15,322 nucleotides of DNA from JAPLMW01 sp964619675 (GTDB taxonomy: Bacteria; Planctomycetota; Phycisphaerae; Sedimentisphaerales; UBA12454), in NCBI GenBank assembly GCA_964619675.1, contig CAZUEO010000040.1, positions 1 through 15,322 on the forward strand, given 5' to 3'. The position numbers were made by a program, and so were the translations under genes. The notes under the pieces were generated by a model that saw only the letters and a program-made list of their open reading frames with translations, made no database searches and had not been told where the DNA came from. Positions 1-8,852 of the stretch are shown in pieces; position 1 is the first letter of the stretch, and every line of letters begins with the position of its first letter.

Positions 1-211
1 TATTAACTAAATCATAAACCGAACTGACAATAACTCCCGCTTTTCGCAAATCATCAACAAGCGGCTTTTCTTCTTTGTCAAGTCTTGCTTCCAAGGCAGC
101 AAATTTTTCTTCATATTTTCTCGTTCGTTCCCGATACTCAGGATCTTTCTCAAGTATCGCCATGAACTCGGCTGCAGTTTTCGCCTTCCACTTACTCTCA
201 TTATTTTTCAT
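1..211 (-). CDS. Probable Rhs-toxin immunity protein, small acidic/helical (3' end beyond the window)
   Basis: The first 70 codons are visible. The protein starts MKNNESKWKAKTAAEF and continues with a charged, helix-forming stretch (EKDPEYRERTRKYEEKF) and a conserved-looking end (KPLVDDLRKAG, then SSVYDLVN). I recall a family of small bacterial proteins with the same plan (WKxKTAxE..., SVWDLVNT), but no named function. The ATG lies only 2 nt after the stop codon of the Rhs toxin gene, and the last toxin codons (CCA GGT GGG) supply a GGTGGG Shine-Dalgarno at 217-222. The two genes are therefore translationally coupled. A small gene directly behind a polymorphic toxin tail is the standard place for its immunity gene, so immunity to the nuclease is the inferred job. 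A longer-looking frame on the same strand, starting 10 nt further in, is a shadow. Confidence 0.8.
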   Translation of the reverse strand, partial: MKNNESKWKAKTAAEFMAILEKDPEYRERTRKYEEKFAALEARLDKEEKPLVDDLRKAGVIVSSVYDLVN

Positions 212-213
212 TA

Positions 214-3200
214 TTACCCACCTGGAATAGGCTTTTGAATTATTAATTTGCTATCAATTGCCTGTTTTAATGGTTTGGACATTTGCGTCGTTGAACGTAT
301 ATATAACTCAAATTTTAGTCCGTTCTCTTTTGCAAAATTGGAATAATTGCGTAACTGTTTTGTAAAACTTTGCGTAGCTACATTTTTTACTTCTGTAAGG
401 GTGGTTTTTGTTACCTGGTCCGGAAACAATTTTCTTCCCCCATGCATTATGGCTTTTTTAGGTCCGGAAAGCCCTACCGCACGTTCGCCGGCTTGCCCAA
501 TTTGAACCGGACCGATACCACCTCTGCCAGATAGATTATTGGCTGCCTCTCCAGCCCCAGTCCCCCACAGAACAATATCCAATCCGAGAGCCTCAAGCGC
601 TACAGCCGCTGCAGCAGATGCACCACTAATATACCCCAATACCCGCGTGACTTGTCCTGCCGTTCCCTGCCTCGCCAGGGCAGGACCACTATCAGCCCAG
701 CCGGGAATCCCCCTTCCCTCAAACATATGTGCAGACATTGCATTTGAAGCAATATTTACGGCATCCCAGAAGGCTTGTAACAGATCTTCTCCAAATCCTT
801 GAAATTGACCGCCATCTTTTTTGCACAACCCCCACGGATCACGCCACCTAAGCGGGTTATTGCTGCAGTAAGCATAAAGATTTATGCCGCCACTGTAGCC
901 GATGGGGTCAGTCTGAAGGAATCGGCCTATACTCGGTTTGTAATATCGTGCGCGATAGTAATACAGGCTGGTTTCAGTATCGTACTCCCTGCCTGTAAAC
1001 ATTCGGCAGTTGCCGAAGTTGCTGGTCGTTAGTATCTGGTCGCTGGCATCTCGAATCGTTACTGCACCAAATACATCGTAAGAGTATTTTTCTACCAAAG
1101 CACCGTTATTATTTGAAAGAGCTACGACACTACCTAAGCCATCGTAATGATAATAATACCTTGTCTCACCGCCATTGACGACGAGCATCATTATCGGCTC
1201 ATCTGTGCCCGGGCCATATATATACTTTTTAAGGAGCGCACCGCTCAGGCTATACTCGGCTATTAAATCATCGCCATCATAGGCATATTTGACGGTTACA
1301 GTACCGCCGCTGTGAGTTGTCCTGGATACTCGCCTGCCCGTAAAGTCGTAATTATAATGCGCAACTTTTGTATTTGCAATAGTATTTACATCGGTAAGGC
1401 GATTTTCGCAATCGTAGTAATATTTATACGTGCCGTCATTTGTCAAATTGCCCCTGGCATCATAACTGTAAACCACAGAATCAATAGAGTCATATTGATT
1501 TAATCTGTTGTGCAGATAACTCGTTGTAGAGCCTGCAATTACGCTTGTGCGATTGCCCACAGCATCGTAGTAATAATCGGCATCACTGCCCAGCCCTGCG
1601 GGATAATCTGCATAAGTCAACTGATACAAATTGTCGTAACTGTACAGATATTCGCTGCCGTTGACGAGCATATTCAGCCGATTGCCGACGTTGTCGTACT
1701 GGCTGTATTCAATATCAATGGCGGAGCTCATATTATTTGTTATCCTCGTGAGCCTGTCGCCAAGGTCGTACAGATATGCGATACTTGTGCCGTTGCCGTA
1801 AGTAAGCAGCGTCCTTCGAGATAACTCATCATACTGGTACTGGGCTATTTGCTGGCCCTGATACTTGACTTTAGTCAGACGCGACTCGGCATCATATTCA
1901 TAAGTCACCTCGCTATCGTCAGGATAAATGAGCTTTGTCCGCCTGCCAAGATTGTCATATTCATAACCGATGTTTCTGTTTTCCGTATCGACGACTTCCT
2001 CAAGCCTGCCGATACGGTCGTAGCTGTAGCTTGTCATTTTTCCATTATCGTTTACATCATAAATCCTGCCTGCAATATCGTAAGTATAGGCAATAGTCCG
2101 CACAGAGGAAGCCGGCTGCGAAGTATATTCCTCTGATGGCGGAGTAAAATTGGATGTCCAGCGTGCTATGCCTTTACTTATCCTGATTTCATCAACATTG
2201 CCGTTTGCCATTCCAAAGCAAAGATGTATCTCGGCCTTGCCTATATAAAGAGCCTGTGAGTTGCCTATAGTCCCGCTATTTGTAAACGTCCCGTCAATAA
2301 CGCCATCCAGAAATAATCTTAAAGTAGAACCGCTTCGGGTTACCGCGATATGATGCCAGTTACTATCAGAAAAATCAGTGTTAGCCCCATACCAGGGCCG
2401 GCCCTTTATCACAAAGGCCAAACGGCCGTTACCATCGTATTCCAAACACCAATCCCCGGCAGATGCCGTATCCCAGTCACCTGTTGAAGTGGATTTTATT
2501 AAACAACAGTTATTACCTGATGTCCTCCTGAACCGTAATTCTATTGTGAAATCACCGTCAAAATTCCAATCGTCTGATGCAGCCAGGCCGAGGTAATCCC
2601 CCGCATTTAATAAAGCGGCGCTCGCCGCTCCAAACATTTTCTGTGTGGTATCCAAATCAACGCCATTATTCGTAACGGAATGCTCTGCCTCATCTACAAA
2701 TGGAAATGTATTAAGATGGAGCATTAACGTAGTATATTCATCACATCCGCTCGTATAACCCCCCTGGCCTTCCTGTGGCATAGTTTTTGTCAGGACTCGA
2801 TTTAATGCATCGTATGTATAATCGATAGTCTGGCCGCCGCGGTTTGTAAAGCTGATTACATTCGACGCCGCATCATAAATAAAACTTTCCTGCGACCCGG
2901 CCGCGTAAGTTACCGTCGTAAGCCTGTCAAAATTATCGTAATCGTAAATTGTTTCATTGCCGTTGGCATCCTTGATTTTTGCAAGCTGGCCATTAGGCGC
3001 ATAGCAGTATTCAGTTACACTGCCGTTAGCATCGGTAACTTTCCACAGCAAGCCTCTTTCATCATAATCGCTGTGAGTATTATTCTCTTCGGCATCGTTT
3101 ACATCCGAGAGGTTTTCACTCAGGTCGTAGCTGTAGCTGGTAATAAAGCCGAGGGGGTCTGTGATAGTTTTCAGGTTATCCAGTATGTCATAACTATATG

Positions 3201-6200
3201 TAGTTGCCTGATTTACATCTGTTATCTTTCTTTCGAGCCTCTGGAGTTGTTTGTTTTCATTATATGACAGGTCGGTTACATAGTTTAAAGGTGATATGGT
3301 TTGGGTCAGCAGGCCGAGCTGGTTATAAGCAAATTTCGCGAGCTGGTTATTGGCATCTTTTATTTCAATAACATTGCCCTGCATATCATAGCTAAACTTA
3401 GTTGTAATCTTCAGGCCATCAGTCTCGTTTGCATCTGCAATCACCTTCCACAACCTGCCGCAGTTCGGGTCGTTGTTGTCGTTATCGCTGTAATATACAT
3501 ATCTGGTAATTATGCCGTCCGGAGAAGTAGAAGTCTCAACCTGGCCGTGCTCGTTATAAGTAAAGCTGACAACAGGGCTGCAGTTGCCGTCAGGCGTCTG
3601 TACCTGCGGCAGGACAATACTTTGCAGGCTGCCGTTTGAATCGTTGTAATTAAAGGTCGTTACATTGCCTCTGGGGCCGGTAACAGTTTTAACAAAGCTG
3701 AAATTCGCATCATAAGTATAACTGGCAACAATGTTCGGGCCGCTGACGCCGACAGCGGGTTTCTGGCAAACGCTGGTTACATTGCCGACTGCATCATAAG
3801 TAAAATCACTGCAGTTGCCTGCAGGATAGATTATTCTTGTAACATTCCTGTTGGAATCGTGCTCGTAATCTGTAATATACCGGCCGTTAAACTCGTAAAG
3901 CTGGTGTATCTCATATTCAAGCAGAGCTTTGCCGTAGATTTTTACCTCATCAATTATGCCTTTAAAACTTCTGCTTTCATCAATACTGCCGTCACAAAAG
4001 GCCGCGCCGATATAAAGGTCTCTGTCTCCGGTATTGGGGTGTCCTGCAACAGAATCGGCGGCTCCCGCTTCCTGGCCGTCGATATACAGCCGCAATTTAT
4101 CGCCGTCGAAGGTTGCAACTATATAGTGCCACTGGCTTGTGGAGACGGCATTATTACTGATGACGCTCTCCAGAGTTGAACCGGTATAAAATCTTATTTC
4201 TACTTTGCCGCCTGCTGCTTCTCTTAAATCAAAATTAAAGCCTTCTGCCCAACTTACATCGCACTTGGTAACTATTCCCGCATAATCGGTGTTTGCCTCC
4301 TTATATATCCAGACAGAGATAGTAAATTTTTCCAAATCCAGACTGTTACTATCTCTGATACGAACACTATCACCGTCAAATCTAAAGGCGCCGCCAACTT
4401 TACCTGCTGTCGATTGCGGCAGATATGCCTTGCCATTATTCCAGCCGGCAGAGTCGGCTACCGAATCTCCATAAATCAAATACGGATAACTGACGCCTTC
4501 ATCAATTTCCCAAATATCATTAAAATCCCAATTAGCAAAAGTAGCCTGCTGTATCATCTGCGAAGTTGTCCTGGGCGTTCCCTTGCCGGTATCAGACCAA
4601 CCGGAAGTATCAGAATCGTAGAAGCAATCAGTTACAGTGCCGGTATTTTTCGCACCGCAAAAACCGCCAATATTGCTTGTGCCCGACACTGCACCTGCAG
4701 AATAGCAATTTTCCGCCAGGCCGCTTTCAAGTCTACCGACCATGCCGCCAATACAGTCATAACCGTAAATATCCACAACAGAATAGCATTGCGACAAATT
4801 ACCATTGCTGTAACCGACAAGGCCGCCGGCGCCGATTTTAGGCGCGGTATATGTATAGCCATCCTGAATGTTTCCATAGTATGTATGCCATATTGAAGAT
4901 ACAATTCCATTTCCTGCCTGGTCTCGTATAGAAGTCTGGTAAGCACTGAGACATTCACCAATCAACGGCCCTACCGTATAAGTCGGGTCTGTACTCCAAC
5001 CGCGGTCTCCAATGCCGGGCCCACCGGTTATGAACTTGAAATAGTATTCAACCGGCGGACTGTCGTCTGTGGCTGTAACCGCTTCCATATAATGATAGTA
5101 GTATGGGCTGCTATAATAGGAGTAAGGCGTTACAGCCCACACACCCTCTGCAGTCGGGGTATAGCTTGGAGGGCTTACATCGACTGAACCGGATACGGCC
5201 CCGCTCGTGTAACATTTTACGATTGACCCTGAATCACAATAGCCTGCCAAACCCCCGACATAATTTTGCCCAGCAATATCAACATTTGTCAAACCGAGAT
5301 TTTTTATTACAGCCCCGCCGGCCGTTTTTCCGAAAAATCCCACACAATCAGTAGTCGGCCTGTCGATAAAAAGACCGTCTATCGTATAGCCTCTTCCATC
5401 GAAACAGCCTGTAAAAGGACTGGCAGAGTTTCCAATCGGCTCAAATCCGGCACCGCCGTTCCAGGTAACCGTATCAGAGGCATCGATATCACAGCCAAGA
5501 ACGTAACAGCCGGCAAGGTCGTCTTTAATATTCTGCAATTGAGCCAGGCTCGTGATTATGCAGGGGTCCTGGCAGCCGCAATCCGAAGCAGGCAGATTTT
5601 CATCGAACGTCCAGTAAGAAATAAGATTCGGCTCCCTCGTTGAATAGGCGGCGCAGCCTCGGTCGCTCTCGGAATATACTATATTGCTGATAACACTGCC
5701 GTTATCATCATAAAAATTAAGGCTATTAACGTCAGTACGGTCAGTTACAATTGTAAGGTTGTGCTCAGGTTCAAAGATGTAATCATAATAGCCATCGCCG
5801 TACTTCTGGTAAACGACCCTGTCAGAGGAATCAAAAGTATTCATAAGCCACGTCTGGCCGTTCGGGTCCGTAGCTGAAACGAGATTATGCCTGCTATCGT
5901 AACTGTATGTAGTCGCAAAATCGGCAGGGTTCTTTACCGAAACAAGGTTGTTGGTATTGCCGTTATAAATATATTCCCACACCCTGCCGCCGGCATCTGT
6001 AACTTTCCAAAGCAGACCGTCATCGTTATACGTCAATGTGATATCTCTATTCAAATCATCTGTTATTGTGGTCAGCTTTTTATACAGCCCGCTTCCGGTA
6101 TATGAAAAACCGACAGCGTTGCCGAAACTGTCTTCTATTCGCCAAAGGCAGCCGTCGGAATCGAATTTGTATTTTATCCCATACTTTTTATACAGCGTGA

Positions 6201-6969
6201 AAAGGCCGTCTTCCTTTAGAAAATAATTTGAAATGTCTGTCGGGCTGACATATTTGGCAGGGCTTGACCCGCCGACTTTATTGTAACCAATCCGGTATGT
6301 CCTGCCGTTATAAAAGATAATAGCGTTTTCGTTCACCTCAGCCACTTTTAAATTGTAATTCATATCCCAGTTGTATCCGAAACGGGATGTCTTAACATCC
6401 ACATCGACCGCCGCATCGAAATAGACATAATCCGACCACGTGTCCTGGTTGTCTTTAACTCTATATGAACAGTTATATATTCCGGGCACCGTAAATTTGC
6501 AGCTTGATATCGCCTCAGATGCATTTGCAATATCATAAGCTTCCTGCGGAAATCTCCAGTCATATTCGGCAATAGTACCGTCGGAGTCATAAGAAGCGCT
6601 GCCGTCAAAACTGACTGTGCCGAACGTCGTAAAACCGTTCTGATAAAATCTTCCGATTACAACGGCAAGTTTTCTGCCTTTAACAACCAAATCCGTCGCA
6701 GAATAGGCAATTTTGCCGCTTATAAGATTGACGGGGTCTCCGCCGGTATCCTTATCTTTTGGGTCTTTATCCGGCGATGGAAGATTCGGGTCCGCGTTCG
6801 GGTCGCCTGGATTCCTGCTTTGACTTACATTAGGGTCCTCGTCAGGCACAGGCGGCGAATTGACCTGATTTGGGTCATCATCATCGTGCGGACACGCAAA
6901 AACATTATTATTAACAAAAACAAATGTTACTAAAATAATACAGAAAACAATAATCCATTTTGGCTTCAT
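214..6969 (-). CDS. Giant Sec-exported Rhs/YD-repeat toxin with nested PKD, LamG, GLUG modules and a Tox-REase-7-like nuclease tip
   Basis: The protein has 2251 residues. I chose the ATG at 6969 because it has an AGGGTG Shine-Dalgarno and opens a signal peptide (MKPKWIIVFCIILVTF...VFA). An ATG 14 codons upstream overlaps the TPR gene. Domains in order: Asp/Pro-rich 'DPN' linker (27-76); DUF6531 start (77-112, GDPVNLISGK); inserted PKD domain (113-191); DUF6531 end (194-246, FGYNWDMNYN); YD repeats (266-430); first LamG strand (448-458); GLUG region (470-832) holding an Fn3-like insert (599-713); rest of LamG (835-1021); YD repeats (1032-1401); second LamG (1407-1611); YD repeats (1626-1940); Rhs core (1942-2049, YYRARYYKPSIGRFLQTDPIG). 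The tip (2157-2246) has E2162, P2183-D2184 and E2193-V-K2195, the PD-(D/E)XK pattern of Tox-REase-7. In this class the shell encloses the tip and releases it into target cells; a DNA-cutting role here is inferred from that family. Confidence 0.93.
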   Translation of the reverse strand: MKPKWIIVFCIILVTFVFVNNNVFACPHDDDDPNQVNSPPVPDEDPNVSQSRNPGDPNADPNLPSPDKDPKDKDTGGDPVNLISGKIAYSATDLVVKGRKLAVVIGRFYQNGFTTFGTVSFDGSASYDSDGTIAEYDWRFPQEAYDIANASEAISSCKFTVPGIYNCSYRVKDNQDTWSDYVYFDAAVDVDVKTSRFGYNWDMNYNLKVAEVNENAIIFYNGRTYRIGYNKVGGSSPAKYVSPTDISNYFLKEDGLFTLYKKYGIKYKFDSDGCLWRIEDSFGNAVGFSYTGSGLYKKLTTITDDLNRDITLTYNDDGLLWKVTDAGGRVWEYIYNGNTNNLVSVKNPADFATTYSYDSRHNLVSATDPNGQTWLMNTFDSSDRVVYQKYGDGYYDYIFEPEHNLTIVTDRTDVNSLNFYDDNGSVISNIVYSESDRGCAAYSTREPNLISYWTFDENLPASDCGCQDPCIITSLAQLQNIKDDLAGCYVLGCDIDASDTVTWNGGAGFEPIGNSASPFTGCFDGRGYTIDGLFIDRPTTDCVGFFGKTAGGAVIKNLGLTNVDIAGQNYVGGLAGYCDSGSIVKCYTSGAVSGSVDVSPPSYTPTAEGVWAVTPYSYYSSPYYYHYMEAVTATDDSPPVEYYFKFITGGPGIGDRGWSTDPTYTVGPLIGECLSAYQTSIRDQAGNGIVSSIWHTYYGNIQDGYTYTAPKIGAGGLVGYSNGNLSQCYSVVDIYGYDCIGGMVGRLESGLAENCYSAGAVSGTSNIGGFCGAKNTGTVTDCFYDSDTSGWSDTGKGTPRTTSQMIQQATFANWDFNDIWEIDEGVSYPYLIYGDSVADSAGWNNGKAYLPQSTAGKVGGAFRFDGDSVRIRDSNSLDLEKFTISVWIYKEANTDYAGIVTKCDVSWAEGFNFDLREAAGGKVEIRFYTGSTLESVISNNAVSTSQWHYIVATFDGDKLRLYIDGQEAGAADSVAGHPNTGDRDLYIGAAFCDGSIDESRSFKGIIDEVKIYGKALLEYEIHQLYEFNGRYITDYEHDSNRNVTRIIYPAGNCSDFTYDAVGNVTSVCQKPAVGVSGPNIVASYTYDANFSFVKTVTGPRGNVTTFNYNDSNGSLQSIVLPQVQTPDGNCSPVVSFTYNEHGQVETSTSPDGIITRYVYYSDNDNNDPNCGRLWKVIADANETDGLKITTKFSYDMQGNVIEIKDANNQLAKFAYNQLGLLTQTISPLNYVTDLSYNENKQLQRLERKITDVNQATTYSYDILDNLKTITDPLGFITSYSYDLSENLSDVNDAEENNTHSDYDERGLLWKVTDANGSVTEYCYAPNGQLAKIKDANGNETIYDYDNFDRLTTVTYAAGSQESFIYDAASNVISFTNRGGQTIDYTYDALNRVLTKTMPQEGQGGYTSGCDEYTTLMLHLNTFPFVDEAEHSVTNNGVDLDTTQKMFGAASAALLNAGDYLGLAASDDWNFDGDFTIELRFRRTSGNNCCLIKSTSTGDWDTASAGDWCLEYDGNGRLAFVIKGRPWYGANTDFSDSNWHHIAVTRSGSTLRLFLDGVIDGTFTNSGTIGNSQALYIGKAEIHLCFGMANGNVDEIRISKGIARWTSNFTPPSEEYTSQPASSVRTIAYTYDIAGRIYDVNDNGKMTSYSYDRIGRLEEVVDTENRNIGYEYDNLGRRTKLIYPDDSEVTYEYDAESRLTKVKYQGQQIAQYQYDELSRRTLLTYGNGTSIAYLYDLGDRLTRITNNMSSAIDIEYSQYDNVGNRLNMLVNGSEYLYSYDNLYQLTYADYPAGLGSDADYYYDAVGNRTSVIAGSTTSYLHNRLNQYDSIDSVVYSYDARGNLTNDGTYKYYYDCENRLTDVNTIANTKVAHYNYDFTGRRVSRTTHSGGTVTVKYAYDGDDLIAEYSLSGALLKKYIYGPGTDEPIMMLVVNGGETRYYYHYDGLGSVVALSNNNGALVEKYSYDVFGAVTIRDASDQILTTSNFGNCRMFTGREYDTETSLYYYRARYYKPSIGRFLQTDPIGYSGGINLYAYCSNNPLRWRDPWGLCKKDGGQFQGFGEDLLQAFWDAVNIASNAMSAHMFEGRGIPGWADSGPALARQGTAGQVTRVLGYISGASAAAAVALEALGLDIVLWGTGAGEAANNLSGRGGIGPVQIGQAGERAVGLSGPKKAIMHGGRKLFPDQVTKTTLTEVKNVATQSFTKQLRNYSNFAKENGLKFELYIRSTTQMSKPLKQAIDSKLIIQKPIPGG

Positions 6970-6974
6970 TTTGG

Positions 6975-6980
6975 CACCCT
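6975..6980 (-). promoter_or_regulatory. Ribosome binding site deciding the Rhs start
   Basis: AGGGTG lies just upstream of the ATG at 6969, with 7 nt between AGGG and the ATG. The alternative ATG at 7011 overlaps the stop of the preceding gene and would put 14 non-signal residues in front of the signal peptide. This supports the inner start. Confidence 0.6.
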
Positions 6981-7000
6981 GTATTCTGGTCAATAATTCT

Positions 7001-8374
7001 TTAATTACCATTGCGGCCGAGCCATTTCTTCGCGAGTTTCACCGCCTTGCAGTCGGGATAATTCGCAAGAACCTTCTGGTAGGCGGCTTTAATCTGCGGC
7101 CTGGCCTGCGATTCGGAAATCCTGCCGGCCTTCAGCATCCTTTTGTAATCATAGCCGACCATAAACTGAGCGTTCCAGGCCATATAATAATCAGGATAAA
7201 CTTCCACTATCGTTTTATAGCATTCTATGGCCTTTTCATATTCACCCAGCTCGTCATAGCAGACTGCTGAATAATAATATGCGTAAGGTGTGGTTGTACA
7301 AGCAGGCAGCCGTTCAATTATTTTCTTAAATATACCCAATGCCCTTGCAAAATCTTCTTTGGATGCGGCTGCAGACCCGCTGTTTCTTTCCTGCGAGGCC
7401 CTGGCAAAATACCGCTCACCGCACAAAATTATCGTCTGAGCCAGCAAATCATTACCTCCAAAGTCCTTCATAAGCCGCTCGATAGCCCCGTCAGCCTCCT
7501 GCACCTGGCCCGACTCTACAAGAGAAAATATGTCTATACCCTTGCCTGTAATCTGAAAATACGCCTGTGCTTTTTCAGCATATGAACTGCCGGGCCCGTT
7601 TTGCATTATTTGTTGATAGATACTCCTCGCTGCCGGGTAATTACCGGCCCACACCCATCTCAAGGCGATAATATCGAGCGTCTCCGCAAAGTCCGGATGC
7701 CCTGAAAATTCCGCTGTCATTTTATTAAACTCGCTTTGAGCAGCTTTTGCCTGCCCGGAGACGATAAGCAGGCAGATATTCATCCTGTAAGCTCCCATCC
7801 TCGCCTCGTCGGCCTTGCTGCTGGCGGGATATTGTCTCGTTATCCGCTGAAAAACATCTCTCGATTCTCTATATCTGTTCGACCATCCGTATCTCCATGC
7901 AATCCAGTAAAGTGCGTCATGCAGATCCGGATGACTGGAAAAATCGACAGTTAGTTTATCAAAAGCCGCTTTGGCCTCATCGAACCTTTGCGATGCTATA
8001 AGCGCTTGAACCTCCGCCCTGCAAAATCCCAACCTTGCCTTATTAGCATAAGAATTGGCGGGATGGCCCTGTATTAATCTCTGATAAATGTTTTTTTCTT
8101 CTTCGTATTTACTTGTCCAGCCGTAATGCCGCCCAATCCAGTAAAGCGCCTCCGGCAGGCCAGACGATTGAGAATAATCAATGAGAAGTTTATCTACGCT
8201 CCTGCCGGCCGATTCTGTCTGACCAGATTTAATCAGAGCAATTATACCTGCCTGTGCCTGCTTTACATCATCCGCCTTCGTCAATGCTGCGCCGGACAAG
8301 TCATCGGGCAAGCCTGCGGATATATTTAATAATAAACCGACTAAAAGCAAACCTGTTAAATGCTTTCTATACAT
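7001..8374 (-). CDS. Exported tetratricopeptide-repeat protein of the Rhs operon
   Basis: The protein has 457 residues. It starts with a signal peptide (MYRKHLTGLLLVGLLLNISAG), so it should act in the periplasm or at the envelope; no lipobox is seen. After residue 45 it is built from tandem helical units of about 78 residues. Three clear copies (about 49-127, 128-205 and 206-287) each contain SGQ/SQR..A...KL..DFS, then ALYWIxxRYGW, then IYQRI...P.SSYA.KA. More degenerate TPRs follow, including a canonical one near 365-397 (YYYSAVCYDELGEYEKAIEC). No catalytic motif is visible, so a scaffold or partner-binding role is most likely. A strong GGAGG Shine-Dalgarno (8383-8388) precedes the start. 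The toxin gene follows 31 nt after the stop, so co-transcription is likely. It may help present or assemble the Rhs protein, but this rests only on position. Confidence 0.85.
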   Translation of the reverse strand: MYRKHLTGLLLVGLLLNISAGLPDDLSGAALTKADDVKQAQAGIIALIKSGQTESAGRSVDKLLIDYSQSSGLPEALYWIGRHYGWTSKYEEEKNIYQRLIQGHPANSYANKARLGFCRAEVQALIASQRFDEAKAAFDKLTVDFSSHPDLHDALYWIAWRYGWSNRYRESRDVFQRITRQYPASSKADEARMGAYRMNICLLIVSGQAKAAQSEFNKMTAEFSGHPDFAETLDIIALRWVWAGNYPAARSIYQQIMQNGPGSSYAEKAQAYFQITGKGIDIFSLVESGQVQEADGAIERLMKDFGGNDLLAQTIILCGERYFARASQERNSGSAAASKEDFARALGIFKKIIERLPACTTTPYAYYYSAVCYDELGEYEKAIECYKTIVEVYPDYYMAWNAQFMVGYDYKRMLKAGRISESQARPQIKAAYQKVLANYPDCKAVKLAKKWLGRNGN

Positions 8375-8376
8375 CG

Positions 8377-8481
8377 TTAAAACCTCCTGCGGTAGGAATA
8401 AAATTCATTTTGCTTACTGACGAACTGGGACCAAGGTTTTTGGAAGGCATCCTCAGATAACGCAACCATAATTAAATCCAT
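8377..8481 (-). CDS. Possible 34-residue leader peptide upstream of the TPR gene
   Basis: A 34-codon frame starts MDLIMVALSEDAFQKPW and ends SYRRRF; its stop is followed by 2 nt and then the TPR start codon. Its last codons (CGC AGG AGG TTT) contain the Shine-Dalgarno of the TPR gene, so translating it would affect initiation of that gene. Its own Shine-Dalgarno (GAGGTG, 8485-8490) is close, at 3 nt spacing. I do not recognise the peptide. It could be a coupling leader or chance; an overlapping 23-codon frame starting at 8524 (MPLYKACIAGF) after a GGGGGG run is another candidate. Confidence 0.35.
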   Translation of the reverse strand: MDLIMVALSEDAFQKPWSQFVSKQNEFYSYRRRF

Positions 8482-8589
8482 ACTCACCTCTGAAACCAGC
8501 AATACAAGCCTTATATAAAGGCATATAAACCCCCCTTACCAATTTTTAACGCCCTGCACATTGCAGCCTAGCCGGTACTTTAAGGGACA

Positions 8590-8618
8590 ATTAAACTATT
8601 TAGACACCCTGTTTTCAA
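8590..8618 (-). promoter_or_regulatory. Probable sigma-70-type promoter of the TPR-Rhs operon
   Basis: On the minus strand TTGAAA (8613-8618) and TTTAAT (8590-8595) are separated by 17 nt, a good fit to -35/-10 boxes. The predicted transcript has a leader of about 200 nt before the TPR start. That leader contains a small hairpin, CTGCA-ATG-TGCAG (8554-8566). Confidence 0.45.
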
Positions 8619-8650
8619 GGGAATGTTTGGATTTTCCTGCCTGGCGATAC

Positions 8651-8787
8651 AATTCAAAATGGCACTGGCGGCAGATTTTTTTACCATATATTAACACAAA
8701 ATCTTCCCTATTTTGCCTCGTCGCTACATATTATCGCTAAAATTGGGTTTGAAATGCTTGGAAAGCTGTCGGAGTGCCATTTCAATT
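8651..8787. repeat. 137-bp unit bounded by imperfect inverted repeats (MITE-like)
   Basis: The left arm (8651-8674) and right arm (8766-8787) are imperfect reverse complements sharing AATT and AATGGCACT, followed by a looser CAG. The interior is AT-rich and has no open frame worth calling. Arms of about 22 nt around about 90 nt resemble a miniature inverted-repeat element or a long hairpin. I see no clear target duplication. Confidence 0.4.
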
Positions 8788-8852
8788 TTTTTTAAATTCT
8801 TACTGGCTGCGGGCTATAAATCCCAAAAAATGCTCTCTTGCTCAATTTTCTA

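Noticed and set aside
7..201. A 64-codon minus-strand frame at the left edge
   Set aside because: It is an out-of-frame shadow of the small gene starting at 211, which has the Shine-Dalgarno, the coupled position behind the toxin stop, and a more protein-like composition.
4414..4961. Long frames of 109-160 codons on both strands within the Rhs gene
   Set aside because: They are antisense or shifted shadows of the GLUG/Fn3-like region, which has clear domain homology in the main frame.
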